DNA of 9,696 nt from contig JASHUD010000231.1 in assembly GCA_030040215.1 (NCBI GenBank), positions 1 through 9,696 of the forward strand. The letters are read 5' to 3'. The position numbers were made by a program, and so were the translations under genes. How positions within the stretch are numbered: position 1 is the stretch's first letter; every line of letters starts with the position of its first letter. This stretch comes from Methylovirgula sp. (GTDB lineage Bacteria > Pseudomonadota > Alphaproteobacteria > Rhizobiales > Beijerinckiaceae). Positions 1 through 5,570 of the stretch are shown piece by piece. The notes beneath the pieces were generated by a model, which made no database searches, was not told the origin of the DNA, and saw nothing but the letters and a program-made list of their open reading frames with translations.

Positions 1-218
1 CCCGGATCGGCGCGATATCCGGAAAAGAATTCCTCATACGCCTTGACGACTCGCCGCGGCGTATCGCGCAAGCCCTCCCGCGTCGGGTCGTCGCCGGCCC
101 AAAGGATCAGGGTTCGAACGGCGGCTTCGGCTTCTTGGCGGCTGGGGCGGGTCGGGGGATTCGCGGCGGGCTTAAGCTGCTGTTGGCGCTCGAGCAAGGA
201 CTTAACCACGTCATCCAT
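1..218 (-). CDS. folE: GTP cyclohydrolase I, N-terminal part (cut by window edge)
   Basis: Family role: converts GTP to 7,8-dihydroneopterin triphosphate, the first step of tetrahydrofolate (and pterin) synthesis, in the cytoplasm. Only the first 72 codons are present; the rest lies beyond base 1. The visible part carries the family's N-terminal signature: a helix ending in AAVRTLILWAG (about 32-42), then DDPTREGL (43-50), DTPRRVVKAYEEF (52-64) and GY (67-68). The zinc-binding Cys/His residues of the catalytic core come later and cannot be checked. Residues 1-27 are a variable Gln/Pro-rich leader. The ATG at 218 is well supported by a perfect AGGAGG (230-225) six bases upstream. The gene diverges from the Fe-S scaffold gene at 386, so the 167-bp gap must hold both promoters. 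Identity is confident from the motif block; integrity of the remainder is unknown. Confidence 0.93.
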   Translation of the reverse strand, partial: MDDVVKSLLERQQQLKPAANPPTRPSRQEAEAAVRTLILWAGDDPTREGLRDTPRRVVKAYEEFFSGYRADP

Positions 219-385
219 GTGGTGCCTCCTGTTGGTGTGATCTAAGGTCCGAACCCCTGCTGAACAAGGCCGTTGCGGTCCTTTTGGCAGCAGCAAACCT
301 CCCAAGTCTCGTTCGCCAAGCCTCAACATCCTATATAGGGTTTATTCCGCGCCGTCATCCTCTGGTATATTTTGCCATTCTGCCC
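219..385. promoter_or_regulatory. Divergent promoter region, folE / Fe-S scaffold gene
   Basis: Non-coding gap between two divergent starts. It contains the perfect 10-bp palindrome CCTATATAGG at 330-339, which presents CTATAT, a common alphaproteobacterial -10 form, on both strands. A second AT-rich element, TATATT, lies at 366-371. For folE, TTGTTC and TAGATC separated by 17 nt on the minus strand form another weak candidate. No -35 box close to consensus accompanies any of the three, so the region is called from its position and AT-richness, not from a clear promoter. No obvious Shine-Dalgarno precedes the ATG at 386. Confidence 0.35.
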
Positions 386-832
386 ATGCTGAACGATGTT
401 TACAGCCACAAGATCCTCGAATTGGCGGCGAATATTCCCCGCCAAGGCCGATTGGCGCATCCCGATGCGACGGCCCGCGCCCATTCCAAGCTCTGCGGGT
501 CGACGGTGATCGTCGATCTCGTGATGCGCGACGGGAAAGTCGTCGATTTCGCGCATGATGTGAAAGCCTGCGCGCTGGGCCAGGCTGCGGCCTCGATCAT
601 GGCGCGCAACGTCATCGGCGCAACCGCGCCGGAACTGCGGGAATTGCGCGATCAGGTTCGCGCCATGCTCAAAGAGAACGGGGCGCCCCCCAAAGGCAAA
701 TGGGCGGAGATCGCAGTGCTCGAGCCGGTACGCGATTACAAGGCCCGGCATGCCTCCATGCTGTTGACCTTCGAGGCGACCGCCGACGCGGCGGGGCAGA
801 TCGAAGCCAGGGCGGCCCATGCCGCGGAATGA
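386..832 (+). CDS. IscU/NifU N-terminal-type Fe-S cluster scaffold protein, third Cys missing
   Basis: A 148-residue cytoplasmic protein of the IscU/NifU-N fold, in which Fe-S clusters are assembled before transfer to apo-proteins. The landmarks are SKLCGS (34-39, Cys37), a central beta strand VIVDLVM, HDVKACALGQAAAS (57-70, Cys62) and ARHASMLLTFEA (120-131). Cys37 and Cys62 match the first two cluster ligands of IscU in spacing. At the third ligand IscU has His-Cys; here it reads His122-Ala123-Ser124, so that cysteine is lost. I recall similar ARHAS-type proteins in other Rhizobiales, so this may be a subfamily trait. The open frame extends upstream to 284 without an ATG. The ATG at 386 gives the family's usual length and starts with the usual N-terminal helix, so I prefer it, although its ribosome site is poor. 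It is first in the putative 386-2044 operon. Not enough to assign iscU or nifU; cluster assembly is inferred from the fold. Confidence 0.85.
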   Translation: MLNDVYSHKILELAANIPRQGRLAHPDATARAHSKLCGSTVIVDLVMRDGKVVDFAHDVKACALGQAAASIMARNVIGATAPELRELRDQVRAMLKENGAPPKGKWAEIAVLEPVRDYKARHASMLLTFEATADAAGQIEARAAHAAE

Positions 833-1181
833 GACGAGCCCCGGTTTGCTGCGGCTTGCATATGCGGGCGCATCCCGATTGTCCCGCCGCGTCGCGCATC
901 TCGCCATCCGCGCCTATCAGCTAAGTCTCTCGGCCTTCGTCGGGCGCCAATGCCGGCATGAGCCGAGTTGCTCGGCCTATATCGATGCGGCCGTCGCGCA
1001 GCACGGAATCTGGGCCGGCGGGCTTCTTGGCCTGGCACGAATCTGCCGCTGTCATCCGTGGGGAACCTCGGGCTATGATCCGGTCCCGGAACATCTGCCG
1101 GGCCGCGGCATCGGACTCTTCCTTTACGGCCTGCGACGCGGCCGAACCGGCACGCCGAAGGGCGCGCATGAGCCACATTGA
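819..1181 (+). CDS. yidD: YidD, membrane protein insertion efficiency factor
   Basis: A 120-residue YidD-family protein. YidD is a small inner-membrane-associated protein that helps YidC/Sec insert membrane proteins. The signature is complete: AYQLSLSAFVG (32-42), CRHEPSCSAY (45-54), a helix with HG at 62-63, and CRCHPWGTSGYDPVP (76-90). Cys45, Cys51, Cys76 and Cys78 are the conserved cysteines. An amphipathic N-terminal helix (about 10-37), rich in Arg and hydrophobics, fits peripheral membrane attachment. The C-terminal tail, after about residue 100, is basic and variable. The gene starts inside the scaffold gene (14-nt overlap), which suggests translational coupling. In many bacteria yidD sits between rnpA and yidC; here it is next to an Fe-S scaffold and folE, an arrangement I recall from Rhizobiales. 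The identity is secure; the exact start is slightly less so. Confidence 0.93.
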   Translation: MPRNETSPGLLRLAYAGASRLSRRVAHLAIRAYQLSLSAFVGRQCRHEPSCSAYIDAAVAQHGIWAGGLLGLARICRCHPWGTSGYDPVPEHLPGRGIGLFLYGLRRGRTGTPKGAHEPH

Positions 1182-1201
1182 TTTGGAGTTAGGGGAATCT
1201 G

Positions 1202-1795
1202 ATGGGCAATCCGCGCGTCGCCGACTATCCAATCGACTCGCAGTTCATCGAACGCTGGTCGCCGCGCGCCTTCACGGGCGAGGCGCTGCCCGAATACGAC
1301 CTGCGCACTATGTTCGAAGCAGCGCGCTGGGCGCCGTCGTCGAGCAATCTGCAACCCTGGCGCTTTCTCTACGCGCTCGCGGGCACGGCGGACTTCGGCC
1401 GATTTCTGGCCCTGCTGCACGAGGGCAACCGCGCCTGGGCGAAGAACGCCGGTGCGCTCGTCATTCTCGTCTCGAAGACTACGCGTCCGGTATCGGGCAC
1501 CAACGAGGTTGTCGTTTCGCGCACTCATTCCTTCGATACCGGAACCGCTTGGGGCTATTTTGCGCTCGAAGCGATGCGGCTCGGCTGGGCGGCGCATGGC
1601 ATGGCCGGTTTTGACGTGGCGCGCACCATCGTCGATCTGAAGATCCCCGAGGACTATCGTCCCGAAGCCGCGATCGCGATCGGGCGGCGCGCCGACGAGT
1701 CGCTGGTTCCGGAAGCGATGCGCGAACGGGAGGTCCCGAACGGTCGCCGCCCGCAAAGTGACTTCGTCTTCGCCGGCGAATTTCCGGCGACGTGA
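1202..1795 (+). CDS. Nitroreductase-family flavoprotein
   Basis: A 197-residue FMN-dependent NAD(P)H oxidoreductase of the nitroreductase superfamily, cytoplasmic and normally a homodimer. The FMN phosphate-binding motif is RWSPRAF (18-24). AARWAPSSSNLQPWRF (40-55) is the classic flavin-contacting helix/turn, with APS-S-N-Q-PW all present. AKNAGALVILVS (80-91) is the central strand, GMAGFD (133-138) is the second flavin loop, and AIAIGRRAD (157-165) is the C-terminal strand. The length is typical of the short nitroreductases. The substrate cannot be deduced: members reduce nitro-aromatics, quinones or enones, or act in biosynthetic dehydrogenation. The gene follows yidD by 20 nt. GGAG (1185-1188) and AGGGG (1191-1195) lie just ahead of the ATG, so this start is well supported. 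Probably co-transcribed with the scaffold and yidD. Confidence 0.88.
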   Translation: MGNPRVADYPIDSQFIERWSPRAFTGEALPEYDLRTMFEAARWAPSSSNLQPWRFLYALAGTADFGRFLALLHEGNRAWAKNAGALVILVSKTTRPVSGTNEVVVSRTHSFDTGTAWGYFALEAMRLGWAAHGMAGFDVARTIVDLKIPEDYRPEAAIAIGRRADESLVPEAMREREVPNGRRPQSDFVFAGEFPAT

Positions 1796-1825
1796 CCGTC
1801 TCTAGGGAATGCCAAGGAGAGATGC

Positions 1826-2044
1826 ATGAGCAAATATAACAGGCCGCGCGAAATCATCGAATTCTGCCTGAAGCCTCTCGGCATTTCCGAGAAGACGCCG
1901 GAATACAAAGAGACCTATCGGCGGCTCGAACACGTCATCAAGACGTTTCAGATGGCGGCGGCGCGCGAGAAGCAGCCGGTGACCGTCGATTTCTCGAACA
2001 TGAAGACGATCACTATCGACGAACGCGCCCACGGCGACGAGTGA
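1826..2044 (+). CDS. Small uncharacterised protein, 72 residues
   Basis: I do not recognise this family. The start is convincing: AAGGAGA at 1814-1820 sits five bases ahead of the ATG, and the gene follows the nitroreductase by 30 nt. The protein is charged, soluble and predicted alpha-helical over about residues 6-50 (REIIEFCLKPLG, then YKETYRRLEHVIKTFQMAAA), followed by a short strand-like segment VTVDFSNMKTITIDE (52-66). It has no signal peptide, no membrane segment and one cysteine (Cys14). Codon use, with GC-rich third positions, is like that of its neighbours. Its position as the last gene of the putative operon suggests co-expression with the nitroreductase, but no function follows from that. 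Confidence 0.7.
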   Translation: MSKYNRPREIIEFCLKPLGISEKTPEYKETYRRLEHVIKTFQMAAAREKQPVTVDFSNMKTITIDERAHGDE

Positions 2045-2076
2045 GCGCGTTCGCAGGCGCCCGCGTCAATCGGGCG
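2021..2076 (+). terminator. Two hairpins at the end of the first operon (weak terminator candidate)
   Basis: An 8-bp perfect inverted repeat, GAACGCGC (2021-2028) with GCGCGTTC (2045-2052), straddles the stop codon of the 72-residue gene with a 16-nt loop. A second, CGCCCG (2058-2063) with CGGGCG (2071-2076), follows with a 7-nt loop. No T-run follows either stem, so intrinsic termination is uncertain. They could also protect the mRNA 3' end, or be chance in GC-rich DNA. Confidence 0.25.
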
Positions 2077-2308
2077 ACGAAGTGCCGTTCGGGCCCAAGC
2101 CTCCATCGCAGCCGTTCGACATCGTCCACCCGCCGGTGCCGCGCATTCCTTGGCACAGGTTTTCACCCCAGTGCCGCTCAAGCAGCTGATGTGACCTAGG
2201 CTGCCAGCGTGAACGTGGCATGTTGCCGCGTCGTGCTGGGCGGTACGTGGATCTTTTTCGCCGCATTCGCATTGGCGATCCGTCAGTCACTGCGAATGGG
2301 AGATTACC
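2045..2308. other. Intergenic region upstream of the Gly/Tyr-rich gene
   Basis: A 264-nt gap. On the plus strand a frame from GTG 2082 to TGA 2189 (35 codons) reads as proline-rich and has strongly GC-biased third positions over its first 22 codons, but it has no ribosome site or ATG; it may be a remnant of a small gene. The last 120 nt must contain the promoter of the gene at 2309. I see no convincing -35/-10 pair there. Confidence 0.4.
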
Positions 2309-2650
2309 ATGAAGAGCGGAATGAGAACTGCGCTTATCGCCGGCGCGGCGATATTGGCGCTGGCGACGGGCGGGGTGACCTTCGCTTCCGTCGCGGATGC
2401 GCGAATAGGCCACACGGGTCACGTGGGCCACATGGGCCACTTGGGTGGCCATCACTTTGCCGGCCGTGGCTATCGTCATTTTGGTCACTACGGTTATGGC
2501 TATGGCGGCTCGTATGGATATCCAGGTTACGGCTATTACGGATATCCCGCCTACGGATACGGCTACGGCCCCTGCGGCTATTACGGCTATTACGGCTGCG
2601 GCTATGGCTTTCCCGGCGATATTATCGGCGGAATCCTAGGCGGTCTCTAG
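2309..2650 (+). CDS. Secreted Gly/Tyr/His-rich low-complexity protein
   Basis: A 113-residue precursor. Residues 1-31 form a clear Sec signal peptide: basic start (Lys2, Arg6), hydrophobic core ALIAGAAILALATGG, and likely cleavage after VADA (31). The mature protein is built from repeats. Four Gly-His-x triplets (34-45) lead to a His/Gly stretch; about 40 residues are almost wholly Gly and Tyr with a few Pro (54-100); and a Gly-zipper-like hydrophobic tail, DIIGGILGGL (104-113), ends it. Two cysteines, Cys89 and Cys97, lie in the GY region. It resembles in composition the Gly/Tyr-rich sulfur globule proteins of purple sulfur bacteria and small GY-rich envelope proteins of Rhizobiales, but composition alone does not prove homology. 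The GH block could bind metals; this is inference. GGGAGA (2298-2303) precedes the ATG at good spacing; an in-frame ATG at 2321 would shorten the signal peptide. It looks monocistronic. Confidence 0.82.
   Translation: MKSGMRTALIAGAAILALATGGVTFASVADARIGHTGHVGHMGHLGGHHFAGRGYRHFGHYGYGYGGSYGYPGYGYYGYPAYGYGYGPCGYYGYYGCGYGFPGDIIGGILGGL
2408..2443 (+). repeat. Four tandem 9-nt units encoding Gly-His-x
   Basis: Four consecutive 9-nt units of the form GGY CAC NNG encode GHT, GHV, GHM and GHL (residues 34-45 of the secreted protein). The first two codons are nearly invariant while the third varies, so the array probably grew by in-frame unit duplication. Confidence 0.8.
2485..2610 (+). repeat. Imperfect GGCTAT/TACGG repeats encoding the Gly-Tyr region
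   Basis: A short-period repeat tract of alternating GGN and TAY codons. The 11-mer GGCTATTACGG occurs exactly at 2531-2541, 2576-2586 and 2585-2595, and many near copies lie between. The period of 6 and 9 nt keeps the frame. It is part of the Gly/Tyr-rich gene and a likely site of length variation between strains. Confidence 0.75.
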
Positions 2651-2653
2651 ACG

Positions 2654-2669
2654 TCCGGGCGAGCCCGGA
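2654..2669 (+). terminator. Hairpin just after the Gly/Tyr-rich gene
   Basis: A perfect 6-bp stem, TCCGGG/CCCGGA, with tetraloop CGAG begins four bases after the stop codon. It is followed by ACTTTC, only a weak T-run. A plausible terminator for the gene ending at 2650. Confidence 0.4.
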
Positions 2670-2981
2670 ACTTTCGCAGCAGCTTCGCCGCCGTTGTCCC
2701 CAACTCGCGCCCGATTTCGTTAGGCCGCCAGCCGTTGGGCGCGAGGCCGAGGCTGCGGCCACGCGGCATGGATGACATGACTGCGATCGGCGTTGAGTCC
2801 GGCGCGCAGCCCCGTCTTCGAGGATCGCGGCGCGCCCTTCGGCGGCAAGCGCGGGCCCATAGCGCGGCGCGGCTTTTCTCGGCGACCGTTTTGTCCGCAT
2901 CAGCCTTGATTTGCGAGGCAAGGAAGATTTCGCGGCCTTCGAGCGCGCCGTCGGGCGGTGCGCTTCGGGGCGAGCTGCTAT

Positions 2982-2995
2982 CTGATGTCTGATGT
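2982..2995. repeat. Perfect 7-bp tandem duplication (CTGATGT x2)
   Basis: CTGATGT is repeated head-to-tail with no gap. A 7-bp insertion shifts the frame by one, and deleting one unit restores an open frame on the minus strand. It does not match a PhoB box, whose 7-bp half-sites are separated by about 4 bp. Confidence 0.85.
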
Positions 2996-3055
2996 CGGGA
3001 AACGACGATTTATCGGCTCACCGTATTCTGCCGCGACAGCGCCGATTTCGAGCAT

Positions 3056-3281
3056 ATCCACCGGACGCAACTGGCGGCTGCCGGCGACGGCGCCCTGTCG
3101 GGTTAAGAGGCAGAGGCCGCGGATTGAATTCCGCCCGCGTCCCGCCAAAACGCTTGGGGATTAAGCCTTTACCTTATTGCGCGGGCTTGGTTCACGAGCC
3201 CGCCCAGTCCGGCGAAGTTCATGATAACATCGTCGGCAAAACGCAGCTTTGGCTTGGATAAGCCAATCTGAGGAGCCAATC
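3056..3281 (+). promoter_or_regulatory. Upstream region of ppk-ppx with two hairpins
   Basis: No gene is recognised here. A 7-bp inverted repeat, GCGGGCT (3181-3187) with AGCCCGC (3197-3203), has a 9-nt loop and no T-run. A second, TTGGCTT (3249-3255) with AAGCCAA (3260-3266), has a GGAT loop and ends three bases before the ppk Shine-Dalgarno. I see no Pho box and no promoter close to consensus. CTTGGGG (3153-3159) followed by an AT-rich TTACCTTATTG (3169-3179) is the best but weak candidate. Confidence 0.35.
3249..3275 (+). promoter_or_regulatory. Hairpin plus Shine-Dalgarno ahead of the ppk TTG start
   Basis: GAGGAG at 3270-3275 lies six bases before TTG 3282 and decides that start over TTG 3249 and ATG 3411. 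Directly upstream is a perfect 7-bp stem with a 4-nt loop (3249-3266), three bases from the ribosome site. Such a structure could influence ribosome access or mRNA stability; the sequence does not show which. Confidence 0.5.
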
Positions 3282-5570
3282 TTGCAACCAGCCGGTGAAA
3301 GCTTGAGATCGATCGAAGATCTCCATCCGGAAGCCAATGCCGATGCGGCGCAACCGGCCGCCGACCCGGCGCTTGCCGGGGAATCTTCGCCGGCCGCCTC
3401 GATTCCGATCATGAACGAGCTCGGCAGCCTCGCCGAGCGCCCCGCCGAACTCGCCCAGTCGCCGGAGCGGTTCATCAATCGCGAACTCTCTTGGCTCGAA
3501 TTCAACCGGCGCGTCCTTCAGGAAGCCTCGAACCGCAATCACCCGCTGCTCGAACAATTGCGATTTCTGTCGATCTCCGCCAACAACCTGGACGAGTTTT
3601 TCATGGTGCGCGTGGCGGGCTTGCGCGGCCAGGTGCGCGCCGGCGTCTCGACTCCGTCCGAAGACGGGCTGACGCCCGCCGAACAGTTGGTGAAGATCCG
3701 CGAGCGGGCTGGGCTTCTCGCCGCCGAACAACAACGCCGTTGGCGCGAGCTGCGCGGCGAGCTGCGTGGGGCGGGGATAATCCTCGCCGACCCGCAGGAA
3801 CTCGAACCTTCCGACGTCGCCTGGCTCGAACAGTACTTTATGCTTCACGTCTTTCCCGTTTTGACGCCGCTTGCCATCGACCCGGCGCATCCGTTCCCGT
3901 TCATTCCCAATCTCGGCTTCACGATGGCGCTCGAACTCGTACAGCCGCGCGACAACAGATATTTGAAGGCGCTCGTTCGACTGCCCGCCAAGATCGGCCG
4001 CTTCGTGCGCATGCCGGACGGGCCAAACGGTCAGCGGTTCATGCCGCTCGAATCGCTCGTCGGCATGTTCACGCAAGCTTTGTTCCCGGGCTATTTGGTG
4101 CGCGGCTCCGGCGTCTTCCGGGTCATTCGCGACAGCGATATCGAGGTCGAGGAAGAAGCCGAAGACCTGGTCCTCCTTTTCGAGAGCGCTTTGAAGCGGC
4201 GCCGGCGCGGTTCGGTCATTCGGCTCGAAGTCGACAATCTGATGCCCGAGCAATTGCGCAATTTCGTCGCCGAGGAACTCGACGTCGTTCCGGACGAAAT
4301 CTTCGTGCTTGACGGCATGCTCGCGCAGAACGAACTCGCCGAACTCGTCAACATCGACCGGCCGGAGCTCAAGTTCAAACCCTACAACCCGCGCTTCCCC
4401 GAACGGGTGCGCGACAACGGCGGCGATTGCTTTTTGGCGATCAAGCAAAAGGACCTCGTGGTCCATCATCCTTACGAATCGTTCGATGTCGTCGTGCAGT
4501 TTCTCAATCAGGCGGCCGCCGATCCGAACGTCGTGGCGATCAAGCAGACGCTGTATCGTACCTCCAACGAGAGCCCGATCATACGCGCCTTGATCGAAGC
4601 GGCGGAGTCGGGGAAATCGGTGACCGCGCTCGTCGAGCTCAAGGCGCGGTTCGACGAGGAAGCCAATATCCGCTGGGCCCGTGACCTCGAACGCGCCGGC
4701 GCGCAGGTGGTTTTTGGATTCATCGCGCTGAAAACGCACGCCAAGCTCTCAATGGTCGTGCGCCGCGAACTGGGTTCGCTCGTCACCTATTGTCACCTCG
4801 GCACCGGCAATTATCACCCGGTTACGGCGCGCATTTATACCGACATTTCCTTTTTCACCGCCGATCCCGCGATCGGCCGCGATATGTCGCGGGTATTCAA
4901 CTACATCACCGGCTACGCCGAACCGGCCCGGTTCGAACGGATGGCGATCTCGCCGCTCAACCTGAAGACGCGTCTCCTCGAACATATCGCGCAAGAGAGC
5001 GAGTTCGCGAAAGCCGGCAAGCCCGGGGCGATCTGGGGCAAGTGCAATGCGCTCGTCGATCCGCAGATCATCGATGCGCTCTATGCGGCAAGCCAGGCGG
5101 GCGTCAAAATCGATCTCGTCGTGCGCGGCATCTGTTGCCTGAGGCCGGGTGTCGCCGGGCTTTCCGACAACATCCGGGTGAAATCGATCGTCGGCCGCTT
5201 CCTGGAACATGCGCGCGTCTACGCTTTCGGCGGCGGCCACGGCCTGCCGCATCCGAAGGCGCACGTCTATATTTCTTCGGCCGACCTGATGACGCGCAAT
5301 CTCGATCGCCGCGTCGAGGCTCTAGTGCCGATCACCAACGCCACGTGTCACGACCAAGTGCTCGATCAGATCATGATCGCCAATCTGATCGACAATCAGC
5401 AAAGCTATCGCGTCTTGCCGGACGGTTCGAGCACGCGAATCAACGCCGGCGGCGCGGAGCCGTTCAATGCGCATTCCTATTTCATGACCAATCCAAGCCT
5501 GTCGGGCCGCGGCAAATCGCTGCGCGAATCGAGTCCGAAGACGTTGCTTAAAAGGCTCGAGGGGCGATGA
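3282..5570 (+). CDS. ppk: Polyphosphate kinase 1
   Basis: Transfers the gamma phosphate of ATP reversibly to a growing polyphosphate chain. A 762-residue protein if read from TTG 3282; an in-frame ATG at 3411 would give 719. Residues 1-62 are an Ala/Pro/Glu-rich, probably disordered extension. The PPK1 core starts at RFINRELSWLEFN (63-75), followed by SISANNLDEFFMVRV (97-111). The catalytic domain has LKTHAKLSM with His486, GTGNYH (507-512) and RFLEHARVY with His643, then YISSADLMTRNLDRRVE near 663-679. His486 and His643 match E. coli PPK His435 (the autophosphorylated residue) and His592 with the same offset of 51, so the active site appears intact. The TTG start is chosen for its GAGGAG. 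The gene is coupled to ppx by an ATGA overlap. In many alphaproteobacteria hda lies upstream; it is not seen here. The long antisense open frame over 3219-4739 is a composition artefact. Confidence 0.96.
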   Translation: MQPAGESLRSIEDLHPEANADAAQPAADPALAGESSPAASIPIMNELGSLAERPAELAQSPERFINRELSWLEFNRRVLQEASNRNHPLLEQLRFLSISANNLDEFFMVRVAGLRGQVRAGVSTPSEDGLTPAEQLVKIRERAGLLAAEQQRRWRELRGELRGAGIILADPQELEPSDVAWLEQYFMLHVFPVLTPLAIDPAHPFPFIPNLGFTMALELVQPRDNRYLKALVRLPAKIGRFVRMPDGPNGQRFMPLESLVGMFTQALFPGYLVRGSGVFRVIRDSDIEVEEEAEDLVLLFESALKRRRRGSVIRLEVDNLMPEQLRNFVAEELDVVPDEIFVLDGMLAQNELAELVNIDRPELKFKPYNPRFPERVRDNGGDCFLAIKQKDLVVHHPYESFDVVVQFLNQAAADPNVVAIKQTLYRTSNESPIIRALIEAAESGKSVTALVELKARFDEEANIRWARDLERAGAQVVFGFIALKTHAKLSMVVRRELGSLVTYCHLGTGNYHPVTARIYTDISFFTADPAIGRDMSRVFNYITGYAEPARFERMAISPLNLKTRLLEHIAQESEFAKAGKPGAIWGKCNALVDPQIIDALYAASQAGVKIDLVVRGICCLRPGVAGLSDNIRVKSIVGRFLEHARVYAFGGGHGLPHPKAHVYISSADLMTRNLDRRVEALVPITNATCHDQVLDQIMIANLIDNQQSYRVLPDGSSTRINAGGAEPFNAHSYFMTNPSLSGRGKSLRESSPKTLLKRLEGR

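Larger units (their letters stand above)
2647..3055 (-). pseudogene. Decayed gene of unknown family, broken by a 7-bp tandem duplication
   Basis: On the minus strand a stop-free frame of 120 sense codons runs from 3009 to a TAG at 2647-2649, but no start codon precedes its coherent part. Just upstream, an ATG at 3055 opens another frame (MLEIGAVAAEYGEPINRRFP, then five more residues) that stops after 25 codons. Between them lies a perfect tandem 7-bp duplication (2982-2995). Removing one copy joins the two frames exactly, giving a 133-residue product. Protein-like stretches include REIFLASQIKADADKTVAEK in the N-terminal half and a helix-turn-helix-like tail, RPNEIGRELGTTAAKLLRKF. The middle, about 2780-2860, reads as Arg/Cys-rich noise in this frame and better in a neighbouring one (ALAAEGRAAILEDGA), so further frameshifts are likely. 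The tail vaguely recalls DNA-binding ends of phage or regulatory proteins, but I do not recognise the family. The end overlaps the Gly/Tyr-rich gene by 4 nt. Confidence 0.4.

Noticed and set aside
284..385. N-terminal extension of the Fe-S scaffold protein
   Set aside because: The added 34 residues have no ATG, do not fit the IscU fold and would cover the divergent promoter region.
1124..1756. Minus-strand 210-codon frame over the nitroreductase
   Set aside because: It is an antisense shadow with no ribosome site; the plus strand shows the FMN-binding motifs.
2209..2775. Plus-strand 188-codon frame through the Gly/Tyr-rich gene
   Set aside because: The short-period repeats keep several frames open at once; this one reads as Leu/Arg/Trp repeats. 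The frame at 2309 has a ribosome site and a proper signal peptide.
2982..2995. Tandem CTGATGT as a PhoB box for ppk
   Set aside because: The units abut without the 4-bp spacer, do not match CTGTCAT well, and lie about 290 bp before the start; the frame-restoring duplication explains them better.
3181..3203. tRNA-like or riboswitch structure in the ppk upstream region
   Set aside because: Only one isolated 7-bp stem is present, with no cloverleaf, no conserved core and no T-run.
3219..4739. Minus-strand open frame of 506 codons antisense to ppk
   Set aside because: It mirrors codon-position bias of the GC-rich ppk gene, has no ribosome site, and its translation is a low-complexity Arg/Glu/Phe-rich shadow. 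The plus strand carries full PPK1 motifs.
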